A stretch of 64,000 bases of DNA from a virus. Positions 21,853 through 34,000 of the stretch are shown in pieces; position 1 is the first letter of the stretch, and each line of letters starts with the position of its first letter. A program made the position numbers and the translations under genes. The stretch lies in IMG/VR virus record IMGVR_UViG_3300042306_000227, positions 1 to 64,000 of that record. The stretch is one strand, 5' to 3'. The notes beneath the pieces were generated by a model. The model saw only the letters and a list, made by a program, of their open reading frames with translations. It ran no database searches and was not told the DNA's origin.

Positions 21853-24800
21853 ATGGCTCAATTTCAACAGACTAAGGTTATAGAAGGAGGCTTGAACTCC
21901 GATTTAGATAAGGTAGAATTTTTACCGTCAGGTGATTTTATTGATGCTAAAAACATCACCACACATGGTGGAATAAATAATATTATTGGTAATAGTCAAA
22001 TCCAATTAAAGGATACAGATGGTACCACAAACTTTACCTTAACTACATCTCACACAATTGTAGGTTCTGTTCTTAACTCTTTAAGAGATTCTGTTCTATA
22101 CCTTATTGCACATGCTACAGGCAACCATTTATTGGTTGAGTACAAGCAACAGACCAATACGGCTAAGATATTAGTAAAATGTGGAACTGGTGGCAATGCT
22201 GAGTCTGGTGCACTTAACTTATCAGAATCAGTTCAAAGCCATAATGTTAGAATTATAAATAGAGCAGATACAGCCGAAGAGGGGGACTTATTATTCTGGT
22301 TGGATAAAGATTACATTCCAAGAAAGATAAACCTTAGAAAGGCTTCTAATGGAGGATATGGTGCAACTATACCTGCGGAATATACAACCGTTATTAAAAA
22401 AGCACCTTTATACGCTCCTTTGAGTGTAAATTTAATAAAGTCTACTACTGGAAGTCTAAATACTCAAAGTAAGATTTATCAGTTTGCATATAGATATATT
22501 TACGATGACTATGAAAAGTCTGTATTTTCTCCTATATCAAACGCACTGATTCCTTATTATATTTTTAATGAAACAAATATTATACCTACAGATAATGCAA
22601 CTGCATACAATTCTGTGTCTATGGTATTAAAGTCTGGAGCTGGAAATGTTAAAAATATTGAAATTATATACAGAGAATTTTCTGATGGCATATGGAGCAA
22701 CTTCTATAGTATAGACACTATAGCATCTAGCACAGGTGATATTACATACGTATTTACTGGAACTGGTCAAAAGATTCCATTAGATAATTCAGAGGCCCCA
22801 GATGTACTTCAATTTGACTATGTTCCAAATACTGCAAGAGCTCAAGAAATTGTAAATGGTAATGTTATAGCTTATGGAAACTTTACAGAAGGATATGATA
22901 AGACTGCTATTAATGGCACGGCTGCATTGTATTCGGATACTTACCTTGGTACAAACTCAATGTTTTCAACTGGGGTTGTATTAAACAAGGCTTCAAATAT
23001 GTTCTTAAGCCCAGGTGGCAAGTATAAAATTGGAGTTGTTTACATGGATGAATATGGTAGAAATGCTGGTGTATTTACAAAACCAGAGTTTATTGTAGAT
23101 GTGCCACACGAGCAATGGGATTTAGGGGCTGGTAATAATGTTAGAAAAACACATCTTCCATCTCTTGCAATTTCAACAGCTGCACCATCTTGGGCTAAGT
23201 TTTTTAGACTTGCTATTACAGATGATAATAACTACGAATCTGAAATAATAACAGATATAATTGATTTTAAGTACGCTTCAGTGTCTTCTACAGCTGGAGA
23301 GACTTGTTCTTTATCAAATATAACATTCCCTGCTGCTCCAAATAGCGGCCCAGATAGTTCTTTAATAACCTACTTACCTTATAGCGGAAGTAATACATTG
23401 AAATTAACTTACAATAATTGTGATACAAATGCTTCTACTACATTGTATTATCCAAATAGCAGTACATCATTTGTAGCAAGATATAGAAATAAATTAATCT
23501 CAGACCCTACTAGATTCTTGTTTGAATATAAAAAGATAGCTGCTGCTGTTCTAGGAACTCATTATACAGTAACAGTTAATTCAGCTGGGAGTGGTGGTGG
23601 AACGATACCAGCAACAGATTTTCAGTATGTAACCGCTTCTGGCCAAACTGCAACAATTAGATATGTAGGTACTACAGTTGTTTCTAATATTAGTTTTAAT
23701 ATAGCATTTAATACAGCATTTGGAAGAGTACCATCAACTGGGAATTTTACATACACAATAGCAGGCCCATTATCACAAAATGATACTTTTACAGTGACAA
23801 TGTATGCATCTAGTGCAACTGTAACTGGAGCATTTTTCTTTACTTCATCTTATGGTGCAACACAACCTAATATTACAATAACAAATAGTACAACATCTGA
23901 TTTATTTGCTTATGTAAATAGTACTAAATATACTATTGCTGGAAGCGGAACACTAACAACTGATGTGCCTTCAGGTTATACTGTAAGCGCATTTAGATAT
24001 AATACAGTAACTGGTTCTGCTACTAATGCAGACATTACAGTATCTGTTTCTGACTCAGGGATACTTCCTGGTTCTGGTGCAATTATACCAAAGCAATTAA
24101 TAGCTAGGGTGTCAAATATGGGTTATACTTTTGAAAATGGTGATTATGTATCTTTTGTATACGATTACTATAAGGATAAACAAACAAGTGGTCAATACTT
24201 AGGCAAAGGTGTAAACAACAGCGTGTTTAGAATTATAGACCAATTACTAGACCCAGATTTTATTGAATCTAATGGTACGACTTCTACATTAGAAGGCTCT
24301 TGGATACAATTAGAAGAAACAGCTAAATCGTTTTTAGATACAAGTGGTGATACATCTGGTACACCTCAAATTATAGGTTTAAAGGCTAGGATATTAAGAC
24401 AAAAGAAAACATCTTCAATAAGCGCAGGTGGTGATGTATTCTATGAAATACCATTAACTTACGCAACAGCTGCATACACATTGGATTCAGTTATACAAAT
24501 GGATTCAGCAGGGGATTGTGTATACAAGTCTGATTATGTTATATTAGAAGGGGAGGGAGCAGCTGGTTCTGCTACTGAAGTTGGAGGAAAGAATGATACC
24601 GTTCAAAGGGTATTCTATAGTTCAGTCCCTACTAAAAGTTATTTAATATCACAAGATAAGGGCTCGCCTTTATTCTTAGCTAAGATTAATAAACATGGAA
24701 GGCCATCTATAGAAGATAGACAAGCTAGACAAAGAACATTCCCTGGAACTATTAGATGGTCTCAGAACTTAGAATTTAATAGTAACATTAATGGTCTTAA

Positions 24801-25746
24801 TAGATTCTTATACTTAGACTTTAAAGATTTAGATGCTTCATTTGGTGCTATCAAAAGGTTATCTGTAAGAGACAGAATGCTGAGAGTGTACCAAGAAGAC
24901 AAAGTGGGTATGTTACCTGTGTATCAGTCAATCATAACTAATGCTAGTGGTGGTACAGACTTAACACTATCTACTGAGCTATTTAATAATGTTCAATACT
25001 ACTCTGGTAACTACTCAATAGGTAATGCCACAGGAAGCCTTATTTCAGACTCATATGCGGACTATTTCGTAGATGACATAAGAAAGGCTATCTGTAGACT
25101 TGGACAGGAAGGAATCACTCCTATTACGGTTACAAACAATATGAATAAGTGGGCTACATCAAATATTAAAGATGATGCAACTTATACTGCTGGTTATGAT
25201 GCTGAAAATAGATTAGCTATCTTCTCTTCTGTAAAAGGTGCTGATACATTTACAATAGCTTTCTCAGAAAGGAAAGACAGATTTGAATCATTCTATACAT
25301 ACTATCCAAAGTCAATCATATCTCTAAACAATAAGTTGATTACAACAAATGATAGAGGTGGATTCTGGATTCATTCTAGTGCTGTTCCAAGATGTAATTT
25401 CTATGGCACACAGCAAAACACAAGCATAAGAATTGTGTTGAATGAGAGTCCTATGACCAAAAAAATATTTATGACTATGACTCAGATAGGTAACTATCAT
25501 TGGAACGCTAGCTTAGTAAGAGGCTCTGCAAACACAGTTGACTCATCTATCCCATCGTCTTTCTTTAGAAAGCAGGAAGGATTTTATAACGCTCCTTTCT
25601 TAAGAGATGGAGGAATTGCAACACCAACAGTAGGCAGACCAATACGTGGTAATTCATGTGTAGTAGAATTAACTTCTCCGACACCTAGTAATTACGTAAC
25701 TTTGCTTATGTTAAAATACACATATAACGAATCTAAAATAAATTAA
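21853..25746 (+). CDS. tail stabilisation protein, P22 gp10-like, 1297 aa
   Basis: The opening 'VIEGGLNSDLDKVEFLPSGDFIDAKNITTHGG' is the typical start of crAss-like and P22 gp10-like stabilisation proteins, with a 'GLNSDLD...LPxGxFxDAxN' signature. These close the tail after DNA packaging and are mostly beta-propeller. The body is beta-rich with a Ser/Thr/Gly-rich central section (about 500-760) that looks like added Ig-like domains. The C-terminal part has a repeated 'SQNLEFN...GLNRF' style of strand pattern. The length exceeds P22 gp10 (472) greatly, as is usual in Bacteroidota podoviruses. Confidence 0.75.
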   Translation: MAQFQQTKVIEGGLNSDLDKVEFLPSGDFIDAKNITTHGGINNIIGNSQIQLKDTDGTTNFTLTTSHTIVGSVLNSLRDSVLYLIAHATGNHLLVEYKQQTNTAKILVKCGTGGNAESGALNLSESVQSHNVRIINRADTAEEGDLLFWLDKDYIPRKINLRKASNGGYGATIPAEYTTVIKKAPLYAPLSVNLIKSTTGSLNTQSKIYQFAYRYIYDDYEKSVFSPISNALIPYYIFNETNIIPTDNATAYNSVSMVLKSGAGNVKNIEIIYREFSDGIWSNFYSIDTIASSTGDITYVFTGTGQKIPLDNSEAPDVLQFDYVPNTARAQEIVNGNVIAYGNFTEGYDKTAINGTAALYSDTYLGTNSMFSTGVVLNKASNMFLSPGGKYKIGVVYMDEYGRNAGVFTKPEFIVDVPHEQWDLGAGNNVRKTHLPSLAISTAAPSWAKFFRLAITDDNNYESEIITDIIDFKYASVSSTAGETCSLSNITFPAAPNSGPDSSLITYLPYSGSNTLKLTYNNCDTNASTTLYYPNSSTSFVARYRNKLISDPTRFLFEYKKIAAAVLGTHYTVTVNSAGSGGGTIPATDFQYVTASGQTATIRYVGTTVVSNISFNIAFNTAFGRVPSTGNFTYTIAGPLSQNDTFTVTMYASSATVTGAFFFTSSYGATQPNITITNSTTSDLFAYVNSTKYTIAGSGTLTTDVPSGYTVSAFRYNTVTGSATNADITVSVSDSGILPGSGAIIPKQLIARVSNMGYTFENGDYVSFVYDYYKDKQTSGQYLGKGVNNSVFRIIDQLLDPDFIESNGTTSTLEGSWIQLEETAKSFLDTSGDTSGTPQIIGLKARILRQKKTSSISAGGDVFYEIPLTYATAAYTLDSVIQMDSAGDCVYKSDYVILEGEGAAGSATEVGGKNDTVQRVFYSSVPTKSYLISQDKGSPLFLAKINKHGRPSIEDRQARQRTFPGTIRWSQNLEFNSNINGLNRFLYLDFKDLDASFGAIKRLSVRDRMLRVYQEDKVGMLPVYQSIITNASGGTDLTLSTELFNNVQYYSGNYSIGNATGSLISDSYADYFVDDIRKAICRLGQEGITPITVTNNMNKWATSNIKDDATYTAGYDAENRLAIFSSVKGADTFTIAFSERKDRFESFYTYYPKSIISLNNKLITTNDRGGFWIHSSAVPRCNFYGTQQNTSIRIVLNESPMTKKIFMTMTQIGNYHWNASLVRGSANTVDSSIPSSFFRKQEGFYNAPFLRDGGIATPTVGRPIRGNSCVVELTSPTPSNYVTLLMLKYTYNESKIN

Positions 25747-25747
25747 C

Positions 25748-26728
25748 ATGATTGGTCAATTAATAGGTGCTGGCTTAAGCGCAATAGGTGGTATAGCTGG
25801 AGTAATAGGAGGCGGTAAAGCTGCTAAAAGAGCTAAGGCAGAAATGGATAGACTTGGGTCTATGGAGCCACAGGCTGAAACTGATGCGTTCTATGCCCAA
25901 AACGTAGCTGCTGCTGGACAAGCTGGACAAGAGCAAATGAAATATGCAAACCAATTGGCTGGTATGGGTACTGCTTTTTCTAAAGATATAGCAGCTCAAC
26001 AATCTCAATTTGGTCAACAATATCAAGCAGGTGCAGAAAAAGCTGCAAGAGGAACAGAAAGATTGGGCCAAATGGCATTCCAAAGAGGACTAGGGGCGGC
26101 TGGTGTAATGGGGATGGATGCGCTTGCGCAAACAGGTGCTACAGCAATGAGAAGTGCTTCTGATAGAAGAATGGGAGCTGGCATGGCAGGAGCATTAGCA
26201 AGAAATCAAATGCAAGGAATTAATCAATTAGTTGGTCAAGGATATCAAGCTCAAACTCAAGGATTAGGAGCTTTAATGAGTTCTCAGCAAGCGGCAGCTA
26301 ATATGAGACAACAAGCACTTGGAACTGTTTATCAAACAGGACTTCAAGCTAAGCAATTAGGATTTGGAGCAGAAACTGCTGGTGTTCAAGGTCAACAACA
26401 AGCTGGTCTTACTGGATTCCAATTAGGCTCTCAAGCTGGATTGCAAATGGCTGGAGCAAACGAAAGAACAAACCAAGCAAAATGGGAATCATGGGCTAAT
26501 AAATACCAAGGAGCAAGAGGAGACTTAGCAGCAGCAAACGCACAAAAATCTGCTGGGTGGGGAGCAATAGCAGGTGCAGCTGGTTCTGCATTAGGAAGTG
26601 GGATATTAGGTGGGTTAGGAGGAGCTGCAAAATCGGCTTCATCTGCTGCATCTGGATTAAACTTAAATAGCTTTGCAAGCGGACAGAATCCTGCTGCATT
26701 CGGTACTAACTTTATGAAATTCAAATAA
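25748..26728 (+). CDS. Ala/Gly/Gln-rich internal virion protein candidate, 326 aa
   Basis: The N-terminus has a glycine-zipper hydrophobic helix ('LIGAGLSAIGGIAGVIGGGKAA'), and a second one lies near the C-terminus ('WGAIAGAAGSALGSGILGGLGGAA'). The middle is a Gln/Ala-rich helical repeat with almost no bulky residues. This composition matches ejected proteins that form a channel through the envelope during infection, such as P22 gp7 or T7 gp14. It sits just before two more large candidate ejection proteins. Function inferred. Confidence 0.6.
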   Translation: MIGQLIGAGLSAIGGIAGVIGGGKAAKRAKAEMDRLGSMEPQAETDAFYAQNVAAAGQAGQEQMKYANQLAGMGTAFSKDIAAQQSQFGQQYQAGAEKAARGTERLGQMAFQRGLGAAGVMGMDALAQTGATAMRSASDRRMGAGMAGALARNQMQGINQLVGQGYQAQTQGLGALMSSQQAAANMRQQALGTVYQTGLQAKQLGFGAETAGVQGQQQAGLTGFQLGSQAGLQMAGANERTNQAKWESWANKYQGARGDLAAANAQKSAGWGAIAGAAGSALGSGILGGLGGAAKSASSAASGLNLNSFASGQNPAAFGTNFMKFK

Positions 26729-26729
26729 T

Positions 26730-28013
26730 ATGAGTAGAAGACTTGAAAATATACAAACTGGTTTTGTTGACTATGGCAAAGCAGCAGAAAATCTTAACCA
26801 AAACTTTTTGCAGGCTACTAAAATACGATTTGAAGAAGATGATAGGCAAAGACGTATTCAGCAAGAAGAAGACGCTAGATTAGCTTCTGGTGCACAGTTG
26901 TATGCAGGATGGATGGATGAGGTTGATAAGATGGAAAATGGGCTAGATGAAACTTCTAGACTAAAGCTTGTAGAAAGATTTAATGAAGTAAAGTCAGGAT
27001 ATAGAGGTTTGCAAGAGGCTATTAGCAAAGGAGTTAAGGTTGGTACTCCTCAATACTATGAATTATATAATCAGATTAATACAAAGAAAAAATCAGTACT
27101 AGAACAAATAGGCGTTATTAAGCAAATAAATGAATCTATTGATTCTGTTGTAAAAAATAGAGCTGCTGGATTAATAACAAGACCAGAGGTAGAATCTAGA
27201 ATAAAGACACTAAAGGATTCAGTATTAAATGGAGAATGGAAACCTTCTATGGGCTTGATTACCCCACAGGAGGTAGCAATGAGTTCATATAAGCCAGCTC
27301 AATCTTTATTTAATTCTATATCTAATTCTATTAAACCTAGAGAAATACAAGATGCAGACTATGACTCTAGCGGTAAAAAAATAAAAACAACTACTAGACT
27401 TGTACCAGGTTTAAGTGAGACACTATCTTCTGTTCAAAGCGTATTAGATAATTCAGCTCAAAGAGATATTTTAGATGTGCCTGTTCAGTTAAATGAATGG
27501 AAGTCTAAAAATCCAGAAGAATCAGAAAGATATAAGATATACTTAACTTATATGAATAGTGATGTTGCAAAAACTGACGAGAGGTACAACGATATTGGTA
27601 TAAAAACTCCAGAAGAATTTAATGAGTATGATTACACTTTTATGGAGGTAATAGCTAAAAAGTATAGACCAAATGCAAAAGAAATAGAGCGTATGGCTCC
27701 AAAAGGTTCAGGAAAAGGAAGTATCTCAAAAGAGACTCAAATGAAACTTGATACCATGTTTGATAATATATGGTCTGGAGATGCACAAAAAAGATTAGCA
27801 GAAATACAGAGAGTTACTGGAGCATTACAGACAGTAGGATGGAAGGTGACAATGAATGGTAATGTTATGACAGCAACTAAAGGAGGAAATAAATTAAGTC
27901 CATTTGCTAAGACTGTAACATACAATATAGATTTTTCTCAAAAGAATCCTCAGAATGTATCAGCTACTCAGGCAATGCTAAAAGATTATGGGGCTCAAGT
28001 GCAGGGATTTTAA
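26730..28013 (+). CDS. candidate internal virion protein, 427 aa
   Basis: Soluble, long helical N-terminal half ('DDRQRRIQQEEDARLASGAQLYAGWMDEV' and following), then a mixed region. It starts 1 nt after the preceding gene. No family recognised. By its place between the glycine-zipper protein and the giant protein it is probably part of the ejected inner-virion set. Confidence 0.5.
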   Translation: MSRRLENIQTGFVDYGKAAENLNQNFLQATKIRFEEDDRQRRIQQEEDARLASGAQLYAGWMDEVDKMENGLDETSRLKLVERFNEVKSGYRGLQEAISKGVKVGTPQYYELYNQINTKKKSVLEQIGVIKQINESIDSVVKNRAAGLITRPEVESRIKTLKDSVLNGEWKPSMGLITPQEVAMSSYKPAQSLFNSISNSIKPREIQDADYDSSGKKIKTTTRLVPGLSETLSSVQSVLDNSAQRDILDVPVQLNEWKSKNPEESERYKIYLTYMNSDVAKTDERYNDIGIKTPEEFNEYDYTFMEVIAKKYRPNAKEIERMAPKGSGKGSISKETQMKLDTMFDNIWSGDAQKRLAEIQRVTGALQTVGWKVTMNGNVMTATKGGNKLSPFAKTVTYNIDFSQKNPQNVSATQAMLKDYGAQVQGF

Positions 28014-28032
28014 AATCATCAAAATAAAAACA

Positions 28033-28040
28033 TAACTTTG
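28033..28040 (+). promoter_or_regulatory. TAACTTTG promoter box before the giant gene
   Basis: TAnnTTTG match 16 nt before the ATG at 28057. Confidence 0.6.
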
Positions 28041-28056
28041 CTTATATACCAAGGTT

Positions 28057-31000
28057 ATGAATTTTGAACAAAATTTTAGTCCATTAGACCCCAACAGTGA
28101 AGAGTATCAATCAGTAGATAATTTTGGACAAGAGTTAGACCCTCTTGCGCCTAAAAAACCAAAAACAATACCAGGTACAAATGTTCCAATAGGGGGCACT
28201 GGTATACCTGTTACAAAGGTAGATAAGCCATTTACTCAAATTGAGAATTCTATTAAGTCTGTTAAGACAGCTAATACAGAATACCAAAACTTACTTGCCA
28301 AAAAAGGTGGTGCAAGCTCTGTTTATGGAGAAGCCCCTGGCGATGAAATAGAGAGAAATAAGCAATTTACATCTGCGTTAAAATCACAATCTGACGAGTT
28401 ATTAAAAAAATATTCTAATGATATTAATAAACCTATAGACCAGGTTATTTCTTCTGGTAAATGGGAGGAATATATAACTGAATCTGGAGGGTTTAATTAC
28501 GACAAAGCAAGAGGTTACTTTGACTATGTAGTAAAGCAAAATGGTGGTGGAACATACGTAAGAGACTTAATGATATCTAAGTTTCAAAATGCAGTAGTTG
28601 CCAAGAAAAATGAAAAAGATGTAAAGCCATTCTTAAAAGAAGAGATTGCTAAGACTGGATTAAATCTAGATAAAGATGGCAATGTAGACTTTGCAAGTAT
28701 TATAGGTACTGAAAACTTAAAAGCTGGCCAAGAGGCTAAATTAAAGTCTATTGCACCTGCTCAATTTAACAAATTACAGTTAATAGAAAGCGATTCTGAA
28801 AAGCAGGTTAATCAATTACTTAATGCATCAAAAGATGTGTTTAAGCAGGAAGAACTTAAGTTTAATACATTAAAACAGCAGGTTCAGGCTCAGTTAACAG
28901 CTGGTCAAATAACACAAGAAGAGGCACAGAATACAATTAATGATGCACTATCTGGTATTAATCAAATGTCAGAGTCATTAAATAATGATTTTCAGAAAGC
29001 TGTTAGAGATATCAGAGTAAAGACTTCTTCTAAGTATGCAAGAATATCTAAAGAGATTGGAGCTATTGGCTCTGGTATGTCATTAGATGATATTATATCT
29101 GGTTTACCAAAAGATAAGCAAAAAGAAGTAAGAGATAGAGTTGAAGCTGCTAAGGCGAAGGTAAATATTGCATATGAAAATGCTTACTCAAAATTATCTT
29201 CTACAAAAAATGAAGGCAAGAAAGCACAAGAATCTATGATAGGACTTGGTGGACTTGCTGGAAAATCATTCTTAAGTGGGTGGAATAATGGCTTAGCTTC
29301 ATTAGGAGGTTATCTTAACATGAACGGAATTGATAACAGTTTTGCAGATTGGTTAAGAGCTCATTCTACAACAGGAGAAGAATTAGCTCCAGCACAATAC
29401 GAGTGGAGTGGTAAAGAATGGTATAAAAGAGGTATCTCTTCTGCTATGCAATCAACAGGTATGAGTCTACCTACAATGGCACCTACATTAGCTATTACAG
29501 CAGCTGGAACAGCAGCTGGAGTACCTGCGGTAGGTCTTGCTGTTATAAATGGTGTATTAGGATATTTAGGAGAAAGAAACCAAAACTCATTTGAAGTATA
29601 CGATAAAGAGATTAAGAAAGGTAGTAATCCAAATGATGCTTTAATTAAAGCGGAAACATTTGAAAGAATGTCTGTTTCTGAATTGCCATTCCATTTATTA
29701 GGAGGTTTAGCTGACGTTAAATTATTCCAACTTGGAGCAAGTGCTACAAAGAGTGCAGGCAAGGGAGTTAAGTCTATTGTTACAGAATATGGGAAAAGCT
29801 TTGGAGGGGAATTATTAGAAGAGTATCCAACTGAGTTATTACAAAACTATAATCAAGCAAAACTTGATGGGTATAAAGGTAGCTTATTTGAATATGGAGC
29901 ATCTAACCCAGAATTATTTTTAGATACATTAGTATCTACATTAGGTCAAGGCAGTGTGTTTGCTGGTGCTGGTAAAGTATTTGGGGCATTCACAAGCGCA
30001 GCCCCAGAATCAAGAATTCAGTTTTATACTGACATGATTCAAAAGAATGGGATTGAATATGCTAAGACGGTTGCGAAGAAGTATTATGATTCAGGTATAT
30101 TAGATGGTGCAACTGCAACTTCTGTGTCAGCTGAAATTGATGATGCTTCTAAAATATATTCAGACTTATTAGAGTCTGGTTTAGATGACAATGCTGCTAA
30201 ATTGTATGTAGCAATGCATTATCAGTCTAAGAGCTTATCTTCAAAAGCGGATAATAAAAAAGAATCTGTAATGGGTTCTCTTGCTAAGTTACAGCTTGCT
30301 AATACACAATCTCAAATGAAGGAATTAGCTAATGGAACACTCCCATATGTTGTTATGGAGATACCAGGAGGCGAAAACTCTTCAAGAGTAATATCATTAC
30401 AAGACTTTAACACACTTACTCCTGCTCAAAAAACAAATGTAATACAAGCATCTAACTCAATCAGTGTAATAAATGATGAAGACGCTAACACGTCATTACA
30501 AGAGCAAAAGAAGCAGTTAGGCAATACACCTAATGCTCCTGTTGGTCTATTTACCAATAACATTAAAACAACTCAAGATGCCACTCAAGAAAGCACAAGG
30601 GAAGAGCAAATCAGCACTGAACAAGGCGGTATCAGCCAATATCAGGGAACTCAACCAATCCAAGAACAAGCGACCAATGAAACAAAAGATAGCAATCGCC
30701 CTATCAGCGGCACGAAGAAAGTAATAACGCTTCAGAATATAAATGAGATTGAACAGATTGAAGGCAATAATACTCAGAAAAAAGTATTAGGCGATGTAAA
30801 AAATGTTACGTCATCAATAGCTGGATTTGTTCAGCAAGATACAGGCAGCGAATTAAAGGTTAATATACACGACCAAAACTCATTTACACAGGCTGTATTA
30901 GAAGCTGGTGGAACACAACAAGATGCAAAGTCAAAAGGGTTCTATATGTCTTCAGATGGAAACATACATTTAAACATGGACAATGTTTCAGAGGACACAA

Positions 31001-34000
31001 TGTTACACGAAGGATTCCATCCTGTGTTAGACTATATAGAAAAAAATAGTCCAGACACAATGAATAGCCTTTTTGAGCAATTAAAGTCTATACCTCAAGC
31101 TCAAGATTTTGTTCAGAAAGCTGAGGCTGCTTACAATGAGAATGGTAGTATTACTGTTAAAAAAGAAGCAATTACAGACTTTATAGCTAACGTAGCTAAT
31201 GGTAACGTTAAGGTTGATGCTACTAATTTAGAGACATTAAAGAATTATATAATAGGGTTGTTAAATAAGTTAGGGTTAAATCTTAAGCAGAATAGAATTT
31301 TAAATTTAGAAACTGCAGAAGACTTAAAGAATCTAGCTACATTTATAACAGAAAAGTTTACCTCTGGAAGTGAAATAACACAATCAGAACTTGGAAAATT
31401 TGTAGAAACCAAACCTACTGCTGAAAATCCAATTGCAAAATCTGGACAACTTCAATTTAGTAAAACAATATATGGTGAGTCTGGTATAGAAAAATCTCCA
31501 GCACTGGATAGTGACGAGTTTGTTCAAGCTGTTCAAGATGGTAGAATATCTGTATCTAACCCATATCAATCTTTGATGGGTAAGTTTTTTGGGATTACAT
31601 TCCCAGATGATTTATTTACTGGAGAACTAAAAGTAAATGGAGAAACTGTAGGTTTTGGGTTCGGTGGAGTTTTTTATGTTGCAAAATTTGGAGCTAAAGG
31701 ATTAGCTTGGGCATCAGTTGGCAAGCAGTCAGCAAGCAACTTTACTATACAAGCTAATGCAAGCTTAAAAAAGAATAACGGAGAAGGTATTATTGTTTTA
31801 TCAAAAGGAGATGATATTAAGCATGCTACATCTCTTCAAGCAAAGGTTGCATTTATTAATACATTATTGAAGTACGCTGAAAACAATAATCAAGGAGAGT
31901 CTTTGGTTAAGTCTATAAGAAAAATATATAATATTGGTAACGCAAAGAGTCCTAGTAAAATTATTGAGTACTTTAATAATTACCTAGCTTCTGGAAGAAT
32001 GGAATCTGGTCAAACAATGTTTGATGCTAAGGGTTCATTTGACAACTTAATGACTTCTATAATAAAAGAAGCGCAGCCTGTTATTACAAAAATGTTTCAA
32101 GATATGGGGCTTGAAGGAGATACATATTTTGATAAAACTCAATTAAGAAAGGATAATAAAATAGCTACTACAAAGGGTTTAAAGTCTTTGTATGCAGACA
32201 TGCTTCAAGAAGACTTTTTAAAAGGAGCTCCTAAAGGTGGCATATATGCAGCTATTAAATTTAGTAGCGAGTTAGAATATGTAGTTGATAAATCACATCC
32301 TTCTTATCCATATGTAATAAAAACTAAAGATGGCTCTCCTGTTAAATTAGAAGTTTTTAGTAAAACATTTAATGCATATGGTAAAGATGTTGCAGTAAAA
32401 GGTGTTGAAAGAAATACACAAAATGCATTTGGAGTAGTAACAACAACAAAGCCTAATTTCCAAATTAATGAGGAAATGGAAGGCAATAAATCAGAGCATA
32501 TTTTATCTAATAAGTTAGATGCTTATGAAGCAATATCAAAAGGTAAATCTGCTCCACAATTCCAAAAAGATATAGTACCTACAGGTGGTGTCCCATCTGT
32601 GCCAGGAGAAACAGGAGTTGGAGAAGCAAATCAACCATCAGGATTGCCAGAAAAGAAAAAGTATTCTTGGGAGAAGGGTACATCTGGTAAGCCAGAGCCA
32701 GGAGAGACTATGATTAAGACATCTACTGGAAGATATGTCGCTATTGAGACTATGGCTGGTCAAATGATGGATAGAGATAAGGTTATTAATGAAATAAAGA
32801 AAGCAGAACCTTCATTCTTTTCAAAGCACATTAGAGATATAAGAACTAAATGGCGTGACAATCAATATAATGTATTAAAATCTCTTTCTGAAATAGGCAA
32901 AAGCGGGATGCTTGTAAAGCATTATTTACTTACAAGAAATAGCGCATCTGCAACTGCAACTGCAGCAGTAGAATCTGCTATTAAAGAAATATATGGGAAG
33001 ATATCAAAGAAGAAAACCTTTAATATCAATGGAGCTAAGGTCACAGAATATGTTTTGTTTAATCAAATGATTAATTATCAAAGGGTTATATCAATACAAG
33101 AACAAATGAACGATGCTTATAAGACTATGATAAGCTCTGAGCCTGGTTCACAAGAATATAACAAAGCAAAAAAGAAATTGCTTGATAACAATATGATTGA
33201 TGTGAATGGTGATTATGTAGGAGAAAGTTTAGATACTGAATTCGCAATGGGTAATGTCACTGCAACTCAATCAAAAGCTTTGCTTTATGAGATAAGAGAA
33301 TCAATAGGAGAAGAGTCTTTTGATAAGTTAATGAATGCTTCTGAGAAATATAGCAACCATTTTAATAAGATGATGAAAGAAAGATATGAGGCTGGTTTAA
33401 TATCAGAAGACACATACAAATATCTTTCAAAGTTCTACTATGCTCCAGGCAGATACGTTAGTGATGTTTTAATTGACCCTATACTATCTATTGCAAAAAC
33501 AACTCCAACATATCAAAGTACTTCTATATTGAAAATGAGGAGTCTTGCTGGAGGTACAGAAAGATTAAATCTAAATGATTACGAAGGATTATTAAGAGCT
33601 GTAACATATGCGTCTGAATATTCAATAGCAGAGAATAGGGCAACAAATAGATTCTATGACTTAATATCAGAAAATAAAACACAGTTCAATAGTAGTGGTA
33701 TTAGACTTGGTACAAAATTAGTTCCTATTGAAGCAGAAGGCCCAGTTAAGTTTGATATTATTGATGAAAAGGTAATAGCTATACAAGAAGGTAAAGCAAA
33801 GTCTGCATTAGAATTACCTAGTGGACAAAAGCAATTGCCTTATAAAGGTATTCAAAAGCCATCAGATATGCCAGTCGGTAAGTATATTCAACCAATTGAT
33901 ATTGTACTAGATGAAGATGGAAATAAGTTTAGAGTAGTATACGAAACTCCTAAAGTAGGTGAAGATATTATTAAAACATATTATAATGGTCAACAATATG